NCBI RefSeq assembly: GCF_003692615.1
Contig: NZ_CP023540.1
Location: 1,860,001 to 1,924,000, forward strand
Length of the DNA: 64,000 nt
Reading direction: 5' to 3'
From: Chryseobacterium sp. 6424
Lineage (GTDB): Bacteria; Bacteroidota; Bacteroidia; Flavobacteriales; Weeksellaceae
Shown here one piece after another: positions 1 to 8,264 of the stretch. The notes under the pieces are model-generated. The model was not told the DNA's origin and made no database searches. It saw only the letters and a program-made list of their open reading frames with translations. Each line of letters starts with the position of its first letter. Within the stretch, counting starts at the first letter, position 1. The position numbers and the translations under genes are program-made.

Positions 1-184
1 CTTCGATAGCCACGATGCCCGGCGCCACATTGGAACCCACGGTTTCGCACCCTTTCAGGATCGTAAGGTTTCCAGCAAGATCGCCCAATACTTCAAAGAT
101 GCTGTACGCCTCTTCAATCAGCGACATCAGGTCTGCGGTAAGTGGTACACCGCCGGTCTGGAGGAATTGGAAGTTGTATTTCAT
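1..184 (-). CDS. Phage tail-tip/fibre-like protein, N-terminal part (runs off left edge)
   Basis: An open frame starts at 184 and runs off the left edge, so only about 61 N-terminal residues are visible. The start overlaps the stop of the upstream gene as ATGA, as expected inside this leftward late operon. The visible part (begins MKYNFQFLQTGG, later a GNLTILKGC stretch) resembles the N-termini of proteins that follow the J-like baseplate gene in Bacteroidetes prophages. By position it should be a tail-tip or receptor-binding component. That role is inferred from gene order only. Confidence 0.6.
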   Translation of the reverse strand, partial: MKYNFQFLQTGGVPLTADLMSLIEEAYSIFEVLGDLAGNLTILKGCETVGSNVAPGIVAIE

Positions 185-666
185 ATATATTCGATTCTGT
201 AATTTTTGCTTTGCAGCATATAATATTCAATCTCAGCACGCAACTGAAGTTCATTTATCCCTGCCGGGGCTTTTACTATGAAATCATAGTCACTATTTAA
301 CTCAGCTTCTGTGTATAAGTAGATCGGGTTACTGTTAATGTACAGGAACTGCGTTTTAGTCCTCAATTGGTCATCTTCACCCTCAGTGTACAGATAAACG
401 CCGTCGTACAAAACCGCCTTTACGATTTTAATTCTGCGTTCTACCGGGTCAAAATAATCATTCAACCTTTTTTGTAGACTGAACTTCTGGCAGGTCGTAT
501 TCATGCGGATCAGGTTCTGCTTCCGATCCTTCAGAAACGCTATGTAGAACTCTTCGAGCGGCACAATTACAACCAATATAAATGAGAGCAATAACGGCGT
601 TCTTAAAAAAGTCGGCAGCCATTCAATGGCAAGCTTTTTAAAATCTATATCAAATACCCTATCCAT
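181..666 (-). CDS. Hypothetical phage baseplate-region protein, 161 aa, one membrane-like segment
   Basis: I do not recognise this protein. It has a hydrophobic stretch at about residues 22-37 (LRTPLLLSFILVVIVP) followed by a soluble, charged region rich in Tyr (YLYTEGEDD, YLYTEAELN). Its start overlaps the stop of the J-like gene by one base (TAATG), and its stop overlaps the next start, so it is translated within the baseplate operon. Position between a J-like baseplate protein and the tail-tip gene suggests a structural or tail-fibre attachment role, but no motif confirms this. Confidence 0.7.
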   Translation of the reverse strand: MDRVFDIDFKKLAIEWLPTFLRTPLLLSFILVVIVPLEEFYIAFLKDRKQNLIRMNTTCQKFSLQKRLNDYFDPVERRIKIVKAVLYDGVYLYTEGEDDQLRTKTQFLYINSNPIYLYTEAELNSDYDFIVKAPAGINELQLRAEIEYYMLQSKNYRIEYI

Positions 667-1529
667 TACGCCTCGTATTTCAGACCGGTGAAGTCCTCTA
701 TTTTAAATCTTCCTGAAGCCGGAATGACGGACATATTAACTGGCTGATAAAGGCCGTATCCGTTAAGCGCCGGATCTATCCATTTACTTTGAATTTGCAA
801 TGTTTGCAAGTCTTCCACACCATCTACCGCTAATATGGCCGCCTCCAATCTCTGTATGGATAACTCGCCGTTGAACGGAAGGTTTTTAAGGAAGTTCTCA
901 ATGGCGATCTGTACCGGGAATTGAGCCGTTAAAATGTTCATGCCGTTAGACTGTAGGACCATCGGATCATACTTTATCTTAAAGGAAAATTTTAAAACAT
1001 CCGGCAGATAGTTGATGATGGTTACGTGATCCCCTGCGGGTGAAACTTCTTCGATGTACTTTGCAAACGCGGTCATCACCGGTGTTGGGAAAATCTCATC
1101 CAGGTTTTCTGGCGCAATTTTCAGAACGATCTTTGCGCGGCCATTATCAATCACGCGGTTACAGGCCGTATATTTTATGAGTTTTGAGTTTTCAATCTGT
1201 TCCGGTGTGGCCACGACATCTACGCCGTTATCATTGTAGGTTGGCTTGAACTGGTCGCTGTCGGTGATCAAGTCAAAACCGTATTGGAAACGCAAAGCTT
1301 CCGACCGGTACCGGCGAAGGTTAAAAACCTTCTGGTTGGCAATCATGTCTTTGATCTCCTGAAGGTGCAGATTGGCGGCATTTTGAAAATTGAAGATCAC
1401 CCAGGCCACGACTTCAAGAATTTGTCCCCAAATAGAAGTTTTCGATGCAGTTGTTAGACCCGTAAGTTGTGTCTTTGTTTCTTTGGCCGCTAATAGTTGC
1501 GCGAATATTTCTGCAAATGTTTTGTTCAT
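666..1529 (-). CDS. Baseplate wedge protein, J-like
   Basis: This 287-residue protein occupies the place of the baseplate J protein in the order hub, V, LysM, J. In Mu and P2, J proteins form the wedges around the central hub. The sequence has an N-terminal helical region, a central region with the ATPEQIEN stretch and beta-rich segments, and a C-terminal part ending near GRFKIEDFTGLKYEA. It is typical of the short Bacteroidetes J-like proteins rather than the longer proteobacterial ones. It starts one base after the LysM gene stop. The assignment rests on general similarity plus strong synteny. Confidence 0.7.
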   Translation of the reverse strand: MNKTFAEIFAQLLAAKETKTQLTGLTTASKTSIWGQILEVVAWVIFNFQNAANLHLQEIKDMIANQKVFNLRRYRSEALRFQYGFDLITDSDQFKPTYNDNGVDVVATPEQIENSKLIKYTACNRVIDNGRAKIVLKIAPENLDEIFPTPVMTAFAKYIEEVSPAGDHVTIINYLPDVLKFSFKIKYDPMVLQSNGMNILTAQFPVQIAIENFLKNLPFNGELSIQRLEAAILAVDGVEDLQTLQIQSKWIDPALNGYGLYQPVNMSVIPASGRFKIEDFTGLKYEA

Positions 1530-1530
1530 A

Positions 1531-1824
1531 TCAGCTTACTTTGAATGTTTTTTCAATCTGCATCCAGCCAATTCCGTGATGCTGTTCGATCTTTTCGGTT
1601 TGTGTGAAGGCTGTGGCGGGTTGTATTTTTTTTGCTTTATAATAATTTAGGATGTCTGTGTTTTTTGCGATGTTATCCGGCAGCTGTAGTACACCGCCAG
1701 CTTCCAGAACATCAGACACGGAAAGCCCGTTTGCAGCCGAAATGGCAAAAGCATTCATCACACTTCCGGTGTGCTGGATGGCGATGTCTAAAAGTGACTG
1801 GTTATGCAGTACAGTGATTTCCAT
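1531..1824 (-). CDS. LysM-like small tail/baseplate protein (tail protein X type)
   Basis: The 97-residue protein opens with a LysM-like pattern: a beta strand, then SLLDIAIQHTGSVMNAFAISAANGLSVSDVLEAGGVLQLP. This matches the fold of P2 gpX and related LysM tail proteins, which help join the hub to the wedges. The segment after residue 50 is unlike LysM and unassigned. It lies one base before the J-like gene and abuts the membrane/coiled-coil gene upstream with no gap, consistent with a baseplate assembly operon. Confidence 0.7.
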   Translation of the reverse strand: MEITVLHNQSLLDIAIQHTGSVMNAFAISAANGLSVSDVLEAGGVLQLPDNIAKNTDILNYYKAKKIQPATAFTQTEKIEQHHGIGWMQIEKTFKVS

Positions 1825-2124
1825 TTATGCGATTTTGCCGTTCAGCTGTTTGTACTTTTTCAGTTCCTCGGTAAGTAAGTCGATGCGCTCTTCAAGTTCC
1901 CGGATGGTTTGCTCAGCCTCGTTAAACTTCTTGATCGCAGACTCCAGCCTGGTACCTAAATCATCCACAAGATTTTTGTAATAGCCCAGAAGCTTTTCCG
2001 CGTTTTCAATCTGTGAACTTTCGGCCTCGGCCTGCGCCTTCTTGCGGCCAAAAAACCAACCGCCAAAACCGGTGGCCAATGTAGCCAGCAGAACGCCGAG
2101 GTTCTCAATAAAAATTTGATTCAT
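1825..2124 (-). CDS. Small membrane protein with coiled coil, unknown role
   Basis: This 99-residue protein has one N-terminal membrane segment (about residues 9-26, ending GWFFGRKK) and a long charged helix from about residue 33 to 92 with heptad-like Leu/Ile spacing. Such proteins are common in Bacteroidetes prophages between baseplate genes. Holin-related or cell-envelope roles are possible, but nothing in the sequence decides this. Its start overlaps the stop of the 65-residue gene upstream by four bases. Confidence 0.65.
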   Translation of the reverse strand: MNQIFIENLGVLLATLATGFGGWFFGRKKAQAEAESSQIENAEKLLGYYKNLVDDLGTRLESAIKKFNEAEQTIRELEERIDLLTEELKKYKQLNGKIA

Positions 2125-2318
2125 TCGATTTTAATTATGCTTACCGCGCCATTGGGGGCGGTTGCCGTTATGGTCATGTTTTTAATTTCAAAAATGACGG
2201 CTTGCGCCAGTCTTTCCGCGAACTTATCTTTAGATTCTTCCGGGCTGTTTTCTTCCAGTCCGCATTCATCCATTACCTGGATGATTTTATCTTTCAATCT
2301 TGCTTCAGATGTTGCCAT
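2121..2318 (-). CDS. Hypothetical phage protein, 65 aa
   Basis: This is a short acidic protein. It has an amphipathic N-terminal helix and a C-terminal beta-like tail (MTITATAPNGAVSIIKIE). It lies between the V-like baseplate gene and the coiled-coil membrane gene with a four-base overlap at its end, so it looks like a real member of the operon. I recall similar small proteins at this place in Bacteroidetes prophages, but no function is known to me. Confidence 0.6.
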   Translation of the reverse strand: MATSEARLKDKIIQVMDECGLEENSPEESKDKFAERLAQAVIFEIKNMTITATAPNGAVSIIKIE

Positions 2319-2324
2319 TTAAAC

Positions 2325-2804
2325 CTATTTTAAAAAGTCTTTAAACCTTGTTTCAATCTCAATAAACTGAGGCTTATTTACGAGTGCTATGGTACTTCCG
2401 GTGTTTGTGGTAAATTTCATCTTTTGTATTTCCTGAAGCAAGTCGGTCATCAGTTGCTTCAGCGTTTCATCCTGTTTTTTGAGTAAAAAACCCGCATCGT
2501 TAAAAGAAAATTCTGCCGCCTCTGTCCGCATGATCACCTCATCAATCTCTGATACCATTTCCACATACAGCCGGTTCAGGTCTTCCTGTATTGGTGAAAC
2601 CAGCACAAAGCTCTGCAGCTTGGGTATCAGAAGGAACCGCCGGTCATCGCTCACGGTAGCCGAAAGCTGCACATCGGTATATTCCAGCTCTCCATCGCTC
2701 ACGGTGCAGGTTCCCGCATCCTTATCAACCGAAACAACCGAGGCGGGAAAAGTATTCACCTTCCGTCTGGCTAACTTGCTCAGGGCTTTCTGTAATTCCG
2801 TCAT
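2325..2804 (-). CDS. Baseplate assembly protein, V-like (spike carrier)
   Basis: This protein is 159 residues long. The region FPASVVSVDKDAGTCTVSDGE looks like the OB-fold start of Mu gp45/P2 gpV proteins, which form the membrane-piercing spike under the hub. The region around residues 35-75 (LSATVSDDRRFLLIPKLQSFVLVSPI) continues the beta barrel. The C-terminal half is mostly helical and then ends with TGSTIALVNKPQFIEIE. It starts four bases inside the hub gene. The order hub then V matches Mu genes 44 and 45. Confidence 0.65.
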   Translation of the reverse strand: MTELQKALSKLARRKVNTFPASVVSVDKDAGTCTVSDGELEYTDVQLSATVSDDRRFLLIPKLQSFVLVSPIQEDLNRLYVEMVSEIDEVIMRTEAAEFSFNDAGFLLKKQDETLKQLMTDLLQEIQKMKFTTNTGSTIALVNKPQFIEIETRFKDFLK

Positions 2805-3766
2805 AACTTATTGCCAATGGTTACCGTTCTGCGTGCGCCGGAAGTTCCGAAGCTCGTCACCACCTTTTTTATAAAATACTTTCCCTTACGGTTCGGGTGC
2901 TCCTTGTCGATAATCTCTGCCGCCATCCCTCGTGTGGCAAACGGAATTAAAAACGATTTCACAGAGCCTTCGAAGCCTGCGTATTTCAGCTTCTTTAATT
3001 CCGCCGAGGCCATTTCTTTAAGCTGTGCCTCATTAGAGACAATATGAGTGTTCAGTGACCGTATTTCTCCATCCGGGTCACCAACCTCCACCGTTGTTTT
3101 CTTGTTGTCCTTTGCGATATAGGTGTATTTCACCTTTATTTTTTTATCATCCTCTGTTTTAAATTCAAGATCGTTACTTACAAGGTTGTAATTCAGATCA
3201 TATTTTGCTGTTTGCCCTATATTAGTAAGCTGTGCCAGTCCGCAGTATAGCCGTCCGGCATCATCAATAAAAGAAGTCATCATGTGATTTTCTTTAAAGT
3301 ACTGCAACACCTGGGTGCCGTTTTGCTCTTTTACAATCAGCTTATCAATCGGGTGGTGCGGAATGTCAGGCGAAAGCTGAAGACCAGTTCCCGACACTAC
3401 CTCTGTCAAAACCTCCCTCAGCGTAGTTTTTCCAAAAGCTTTTGTAATGTTCTTTCTTCTCAGCAGCCACATCGCGTCCTCGCAGTGGATCTCAAGCGGG
3501 ATTTTCGGGCTGACTTTCGATACATAACCCGCAAACTCCATCTTTTCAAACTTGCCGTCGTAGGCCAGCGTGATCTCTACCTTATCGCCCGGCTTTATCA
3601 CCTCCTCAATGAATTTCAGCTCGCCGGTGCTGCGGATCCTGAATTTTGTGGGCAACTTTATCAAAGCGGTGTCCATCAGATCCTCCACAGATTTGGTGAT
3701 CTCCACCTCGTGCACCGAGCTGAAGGTATAATCACCGATCACTATTTTACATTTCAGTATGAACAT
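2801..3766 (-). CDS. Baseplate hub protein, gpD/gp44-like
   Basis: At 321 residues it fits the phage late-control D / Mu gp44 family, which forms the trimeric hub (T4 gp27-like) at the end of the tail tube. Supporting features are the beta-rich N-terminus (KCKIVIGDYTFSSVHEVEI), the PGDKVEITLAYDG turn, the middle helical region TLREVLTEVVSGTGL, and the C-terminal beta domain ending in RRTVTIGNKL. It overlaps the DUF6046-like gene by one base and the V-like gene by four, as in other contractile-tail operons. Confidence 0.75.
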   Translation of the reverse strand: MFILKCKIVIGDYTFSSVHEVEITKSVEDLMDTALIKLPTKFRIRSTGELKFIEEVIKPGDKVEITLAYDGKFEKMEFAGYVSKVSPKIPLEIHCEDAMWLLRRKNITKAFGKTTLREVLTEVVSGTGLQLSPDIPHHPIDKLIVKEQNGTQVLQYFKENHMMTSFIDDAGRLYCGLAQLTNIGQTAKYDLNYNLVSNDLEFKTEDDKKIKVKYTYIAKDNKKTTVEVGDPDGEIRSLNTHIVSNEAQLKEMASAELKKLKYAGFEGSVKSFLIPFATRGMAAEIIDKEHPNRKGKYFIKKVVTSFGTSGARRTVTIGNKL

Positions 3767-4365
3767 TACCCAAGCTTTTCCAGCAGACTGCCGTTATTTT
3801 CTTTCTCCGCCAGATCTGCGTAGAAATCCTGATCACTCACCGCGGTCACGGTATACTTTTGCATTCCCTGCATGCCTGCCATGTCTTCAAGTTCGAGCGA
3901 CTTAAAAACGAGATTGCGGATCTGAAAAAGCTCCAGAAATGAACTGCCGATGACCTCCATCGAGTCGTTGATCTCAAACATCCGGCTCAGCTCCAGCACC
4001 TGCTCGCTTGGATACAACTCCGGGGTTTCCGGGTTGAAGCACAGCCCGCGGATATTTAGCGTATAATCTTCTGTATTGATGTATTCTTTCACCGTCCCGC
4101 GCCGGTCTTTACCTACGGTGGCGGTTTCTACAATGGTTTTGGTGAGGCCTAATGATATTAGGGGCTCGTTCGGAAAAACAAACTGCTGACCTTTGTACGA
4201 AACCTTTAAGGTCTGGAAGTAAGGCTTACCCATCAGCAGACCGGCACCGATGCCGTTCAGGCTCGGCAGCACGAGCAGTGTTTTATTCTTTGCCCACCAC
4301 GCGGGGAACGCGGGACCCACATAGCTGAATGCCTGCGCGGTTAATTTTCTGATATCAAACTCCAT
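3766..4365 (-). CDS. DUF6046-like tail protein
   Basis: This 199-residue protein sits between the tape measure and the hub, the place Mu gp43 (DNA circulation protein) takes. It resembles the Bacteroidetes prophage family known to me as DUF6046; I am only fairly sure of that name. A conserved-looking block is around GKDRRGTVKEYINTEDYTL, followed by LYPSEQVLELSRMFE. By position it probably links the tape measure tip to the hub. The stop overlaps the hub start by one base. Confidence 0.6.
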   Translation of the reverse strand: MEFDIRKLTAQAFSYVGPAFPAWWAKNKTLLVLPSLNGIGAGLLMGKPYFQTLKVSYKGQQFVFPNEPLISLGLTKTIVETATVGKDRRGTVKEYINTEDYTLNIRGLCFNPETPELYPSEQVLELSRMFEINDSMEVIGSSFLELFQIRNLVFKSLELEDMAGMQGMQKYTVTAVSDQDFYADLAEKENNGSLLEKLG

Positions 4366-4385
4366 TTTACTTTTTACTTGGCTCT

Positions 4386-6128
4386 TTACGTAGTCTGCAT
4401 TTGGTTTACACTGTTCACGGCTCGTAGCATGAGCTCCTGCACCTTGTCGCCTAAATTATTGATCCCTTTGTCGCTGCTGTCCACGTGAATCACGGTTTGA
4501 TCCTGCAGCTTGCCGATTGTGATATTAATATTCGTTTGCTTGGATCCACCGCCGGTGATGCCATCGGCTTTCGCGGCAGCACTTCCGGCCCCATTTCCAC
4601 CTTTACCTTTTCCCTTTTCAGTGCCGCCTCCAGCGCCTAAAAGAGAATTGAAAACGCCGTTATCTTTTACGGGACCTTTCGGTGTTTCAGGTGCGCCGGT
4701 CTTTGGAGCCCGAATGGTTTTCTTGCCCATCGCTACACCTTCACCATAACCCTGACCGTACAGGCCGCCCAGTTTCTTTCCTGACTCTAAAAATTTAGCG
4801 GCAGTTTCAGTCCCCGCAAGATTGCCCATAACGCCTTTACCAATATCAAATGCTTCCTGAAATTTTCCGTTTTTTAAGGCGGTAAACGCCCTGCCTATCC
4901 CGTCGATAGCTTTGATAAGATCGTTAATCCTGCCGATTACGAAGTCGCCGATCATCTGCGCGAAGCCTTTTAAAACTGCCCATGCACCCATTACAAAACC
5001 GCGAAACTGTTCAAAGTTTTTCCATGCCCATATAACGCCTGCCACCAGTAGTCCGATAAGTGTTATAATGAAACCGATCGGATTGGCTCGCATTGCTGCA
5101 TTTAGAACCGTCCACGCTCCAGACCATCCATAGGTCGCAATGGTATTAAAAATAATTGCAGAGGTTGACCACGAGACAGCCCAAGCCAGGTAAGCGGTGC
5201 GAGCCGCCGCAATAAGTAGGATACCACTATAAATTGAGTAGGCGATGACAAGTGTGTAAATTACCGACCTGTACTCATACATCCATTTTAGCATCGGCAG
5301 AATCCTACCGGCGAAGGCGGTGCCTACATCGAAAATAGGCTTCACCCATTCGGCAAATCGCAGCGCGACATTACGTGTGACCGCGGCAAAAGCATCCATC
5401 ATTGTAGACCATTTTCCGCCTGCTGTTTCTGCCATTTTTTCTGCCATTTTGTGATACCTACCACCTTCAGACGTAGCAATCCTGAAGGCTTCCGATATCA
5501 TATCGGAAGAAATAGCACCTTGTTCCATCTTGCCCTTAAGAACTCCCATTGAGAGACCGGTTTGATCGGATATTATTTGTAGTGGGTTAAAGCCCTGGTT
5601 AATGAGCTGTAGAAGATCTTGCCCCATCAACTTTCCGGTAGCCATAATTTGTGAGTAGACCAGCGAGAGGCTTCCAAGCTTCTCCTCATTACCCATGGCA
5701 ATATCGCCCAGCATCTTCATGTTTGGCATAATGCGCTCCTGAGCAATCCCGAAACCGAGCATCGTCTCTGCTGCTTTATTCATTCCCTCACCGGAGTAAG
5801 GGGTGAAATTGGCATATTGAGTGAGCTGATCCAGTAAAGCCCTGCCTTTTTCTGCGGATCCCAAAAGGACCTCAAATTTAGTATTGGTCTGTTCAGCCTG
5901 AACACCGATATTAAACAAAGCCTTTACCGACTCAAACGTAACAAATGCGGCACCCAACCGGGTAACCACGCCCACAAGACCGCCAAGACTGGATCCGCCT
6001 CTTTTACTGAACTGATCTACATCTTCATCCAGATCATCAACCTGATCATTCACCCGCTTCAGCGCGTCGCTGATCCGCGCGAGTGGCGAGGTGAACATGT
6101 CTTTAAGCGAAAGCGTAAATCCGTACAT
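4386..6128 (-). CDS. Tail tape measure protein
   Basis: This is a tape measure protein of 580 residues. It sets tail length and lines the tube before DNA passes. The start at 6128 (MYGFTLSLKDMF) is chosen because it overlaps the TAA of the frameshifted chaperone as TAATG; a longer frame reaching 6188 would overlap that product. Features are an early coiled coil (ALKRVNDQVDDLDEDVDQF), the tape-measure core with QANFTPYSGEGMNKAAETMLGF-like sequence, several hydrophobic segments around residues 280-370, and a Gly/Lys-rich linker before a beta C-terminus. At about 0.15 nm per residue this would give a tail near 87 nm; that is an estimate from the general rule. Confidence 0.85.
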   Translation of the reverse strand: MYGFTLSLKDMFTSPLARISDALKRVNDQVDDLDEDVDQFSKRGGSSLGGLVGVVTRLGAAFVTFESVKALFNIGVQAEQTNTKFEVLLGSAEKGRALLDQLTQYANFTPYSGEGMNKAAETMLGFGIAQERIMPNMKMLGDIAMGNEEKLGSLSLVYSQIMATGKLMGQDLLQLINQGFNPLQIISDQTGLSMGVLKGKMEQGAISSDMISEAFRIATSEGGRYHKMAEKMAETAGGKWSTMMDAFAAVTRNVALRFAEWVKPIFDVGTAFAGRILPMLKWMYEYRSVIYTLVIAYSIYSGILLIAAARTAYLAWAVSWSTSAIIFNTIATYGWSGAWTVLNAAMRANPIGFIITLIGLLVAGVIWAWKNFEQFRGFVMGAWAVLKGFAQMIGDFVIGRINDLIKAIDGIGRAFTALKNGKFQEAFDIGKGVMGNLAGTETAAKFLESGKKLGGLYGQGYGEGVAMGKKTIRAPKTGAPETPKGPVKDNGVFNSLLGAGGGTEKGKGKGGNGAGSAAAKADGITGGGSKQTNINITIGKLQDQTVIHVDSSDKGINNLGDKVQELMLRAVNSVNQMQTT

Positions 6129-6585
6129 TATACTTCTGGTTTTTCTCTTTGTCTGATATCGTTGAGCTGGGCGATCTTTTCGCCCCACTCATCATCGGTT
6201 AGTTTTTCGGGATCGATGCCGAGGTAATACTCCAGCATCGTGTCCATATAGCCGATGAAGTTGGCTTCAATACTGCCGTCTGAATCTTCTATAACTTTTT
6301 TAGCTCGGCCTTTTTGTTTTCCATTAAACCTTCAAGCTGTTCGGCGGCACCAAAGAAATAAGCGTCTTCGGTTCTCACCAGTTCGTCACCGCCAAGCCAG
6401 CAGTCGGTAAGGATGCGCTCCACGAAACTCAGCGGATCGGTCTGCATCTTCGCCATTGCGGCTTTCAGAATTTTACGTGAGGGCTTTTTAAGGAAGCCTT
6501 CTTTGCCGTCCTCAAATTCGAGTTTAAAAATTTCGCCGTGTGCGGCTTTCCAGTCCTCGATCTGTTTGTCTGTAATTTTTGACAT
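6128..6585 (-). CDS. Tail assembly chaperone, -1 frameshift product (lambda GT-like)
   Basis: A -1 slip on the heptamer at 6295-6301 avoids the TAG at 6289-6291 and adds 55 residues, giving 152 in all. The added part reads KVIEDSDGSIEANF and later LTDDEWGEKIAQLNDI, which looks like the C-terminal half of phage chaperones. It ends in a TAA at 6130-6128 that overlaps the tape measure start. No ATG, GTG or TTG is placed to start this second frame as its own full gene. The mechanism is well known for lambda G/GT and for P2 and Mu relatives; here it is read directly from the sequence but untested. Confidence 0.8.
6289..6585 (-). CDS. Tail assembly chaperone, short form (lambda G-like)
   Basis: This 98-residue protein lies between tail tube and tape measure, where contractile and siphophage tails carry a pair of assembly chaperones. 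It has the typical acidic/basic helical make-up (KLEFEDGKEGFLKKPSRKILKAAMAKM) and the segment FVERILTDCWLGGDELVR. The frame ends TTA TAG just after an A_AAA_AAG heptamer, so it is the unshifted product. It is expected to bind the tape measure N-terminal region during tail assembly and to be absent from the virion. Confidence 0.8.
   Translation of the reverse strand: MSKITDKQIEDWKAAHGEIFKLEFEDGKEGFLKKPSRKILKAAMAKMQTDPLSFVERILTDCWLGGDELVRTEDAYFFGAAEQLEGLMENKKAELKKL
6295..6301 (-). promoter_or_regulatory. -1 ribosomal frameshift heptamer A_AAA_AAG (tail chaperone)
   Basis: On the minus strand the codons are CTA AAA AAG TTA TAG. The heptamer A AAA AAG has the X XXY YYZ form and is the same as the efficient dnaX slippery site of E. 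coli. The zero-frame stop follows after one codon, and the -1 frame is open to the tape measure start. Confidence 0.8.
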
Positions 6586-6618
6586 TTTATTTTGTTTTAT
6601 GGGTTGTTTTCTTAATAA

Positions 6619-6646
6619 AAAACCCGCCCGAAACCGAGCGGGTTTT
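6619..6646 (-). terminator. Partial terminator between tail tube and tail chaperone genes
   Basis: Read leftward, AAAACCCGC and GCGGGTTTT form a nine-base-pair stem with a ten-base loop, followed by a T run. It lies in the 84-base gap between the abundant tube protein gene and the chaperone. It could cap expression of downstream tail genes relative to tube and sheath. The rest of the leftward operon has no clear promoter after it, so read-through is likely. Confidence 0.7.
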
Positions 6647-6669
6647 AATGTAATGGGATGATATGTAGG

Positions 6670-7086
6670 TTATTTTTGTGCGAGTTTCTTCAGGAAGATA
6701 AAGGGCAGTTCTACCACCATGTTCTTATCGCCCTGGTTGGCCTTCTTGGCATCTTCGGTAAACTCTACGCTTTTCAGGATGTCGGTCACAATCGGTCCGG
6801 CGTCTTTCGGCACGTAGGAAACCGTGATGTCGATGTTCAGGTTCAGGATGTCGTTATCCTTTGCGTCGCGCACCATCGCCTCGTATTCAGACTGCAGCAC
6901 GCTCAGCTTACCGTCGGCGGTTTTGTTGCCGCGCCCGATGCTGTGGCCCTCATTACCGCGCCCGAAAATCACTTCTTTATCCTGCTTTATGGTGTACTCG
7001 ATGCCGGTAATGCCTTCCAGGATCCTGCCGCCGATCACGGTGCTTACGTCCGCCCAGCTGTATTCTTTACTGTTAAATGTGCTCAT
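6670..7086 (-). CDS. Major tail tube protein
   Basis: This 138-residue protein directly follows the sheath gene, the invariable place of the tube protein in contractile tails. It has the beta-rich pattern of XkdM/gpM-like tube proteins: EYSWADVSTVIGGRILEGITGIEYT near the start, a GRGNEGHSIGRGNKTADGKL loop, and LNLNIDITVSYVPKDAGP. It polymerises around the tape measure to form the DNA channel. A terminator-like hairpin just after it may favour its expression over the chaperone and tape measure. Confidence 0.8.
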   Translation of the reverse strand: MSTFNSKEYSWADVSTVIGGRILEGITGIEYTIKQDKEVIFGRGNEGHSIGRGNKTADGKLSVLQSEYEAMVRDAKDNDILNLNIDITVSYVPKDAGPIVTDILKSVEFTEDAKKANQGDKNMVVELPFIFLKKLAQK

Positions 7087-7088
7087 GC

Positions 7089-8255
7089 TTAATTAATTTG
7101 AGTAGTGAAACCGATGTTTACGGTAAAGTACTTCGCGTAGCCTACCGGAAGCAGCTGTATGGCCACGTTCATGTTACCGGTGGTCAGTACGTCCTGTCTT
7201 TCATCGATGTAAACTTTTGCGTTGCTCAGCTCGCCGCGCTGTACCATCAGACCGTCAAGCTGGCTCTCCACTTCATTCTGCCAGCTTTTGATGATCGCGG
7301 GATGAATGCTTCCTTCGTCAGTCACCGGCACCTCGTCACCGAGGTTCTCAATAAGCGAGCTGTAGGCAATCATCAGTGCCTTATCCATCACGAAGCCGTT
7401 GGCCAGGCTGCGGAAGTCGTCGTTTGCTTTGGTCAGCGTTGGATCATCGGAAAAATAAAAGCCTGATCGTCCTGCAAAGTTTCTCAGGATGATATAGCCT
7501 TTGTCGTGTATTGTGTCCCAGGCAGAGCTTAGGCTTTGCACCGTTCCGCCGTTCGTGAAGTACGCTGCGGTATTTTCCACTGGGCCGTCTTTCACGCGGC
7601 CGATATTCCGCTGCGCGGGTGTAGATGCCAGCCGTCCGAGTGCCAGACCTATCGAAGCCTCTTGTGCTCCGTCGGTATTGCTTAGCAAAAGCGAAACTTT
7701 ATTGAAATCTGTGGTTTTGTAGTCTTTCAGTTCCGATGGGTTACCGCTGAAACCGTTTCCGGAAATCACCACCCGAATCGGGAAGTAATTGGCTTCTGCC
7801 TCCTCAGCGAGTGCCTGTGCCTTGATTACCGCCTTGTCCACATCGGCATCCAGCCCGGCCGAGACCGTTTCAGAACCGAGTGATTTTTTGATGATACCCA
7901 GAACGCGGATCGCACCGTTGGCATCGCCGAGCAGTTTCTTGGCATACGCCTGCGTTTTGTCGGCCATGTTTTCCATTGTGGTGGCATCGCTCACCAGCAT
8001 GATCCAAAGTTCCGCGCCGTTACCGGCATAGTCATAGAACGCTTTTACATGTTTGTAGGCAAACGGGTTTTCGGCGGCCGTGATGCCTTTGTCAGCTGCA
8101 TCCTGCAGTGAGAAGAGCTGCACACTCTGTCCGAGCGTGATCTTCGTGGCTACCGTCACACCGCTGATCACAAGACCGGGTGTTTTTTGTATATCCGCTA
8201 CCAGCAGACCGAGTCCGGTAGTAGCGATGTTGAAAATGATCTTTGGTAATCCCAT
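7089..8255 (-). CDS. Tail sheath protein (DUF2586-like)
   Basis: This is the contractile sheath subunit that marks the phage as a myovirus. At 388 residues it matches the compact sheath type of Bacteroidetes prophages (DUF2586 family as I recall). The N-terminus MGLPKIIFNIATTGLGLLVAD and the central HDKGYIILRNFAGRSGFYFSDDPTL-like block (residues about 250-280) are characteristic; the latter matches the conserved sheath segment with an R..G.Y...D pattern. The C-terminal strand region supplies contacts with neighbours. It lies two bases before the tube gene. Confidence 0.85.
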   Translation of the reverse strand: MGLPKIIFNIATTGLGLLVADIQKTPGLVISGVTVATKITLGQSVQLFSLQDAADKGITAAENPFAYKHVKAFYDYAGNGAELWIMLVSDATTMENMADKTQAYAKKLLGDANGAIRVLGIIKKSLGSETVSAGLDADVDKAVIKAQALAEEAEANYFPIRVVISGNGFSGNPSELKDYKTTDFNKVSLLLSNTDGAQEASIGLALGRLASTPAQRNIGRVKDGPVENTAAYFTNGGTVQSLSSAWDTIHDKGYIILRNFAGRSGFYFSDDPTLTKANDDFRSLANGFVMDKALMIAYSSLIENLGDEVPVTDEGSIHPAIIKSWQNEVESQLDGLMVQRGELSNAKVYIDERQDVLTTGNMNVAIQLLPVGYAKYFTVNIGFTTQIN

Positions 8256-8264
8256 TTTGTTTGT

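Noticed and set aside
6129..6188. 20-residue extension of the tape measure to 6188
   Set aside because: It overlaps the chaperone -1 frame, whose TAA overlaps the ATG at 6128.
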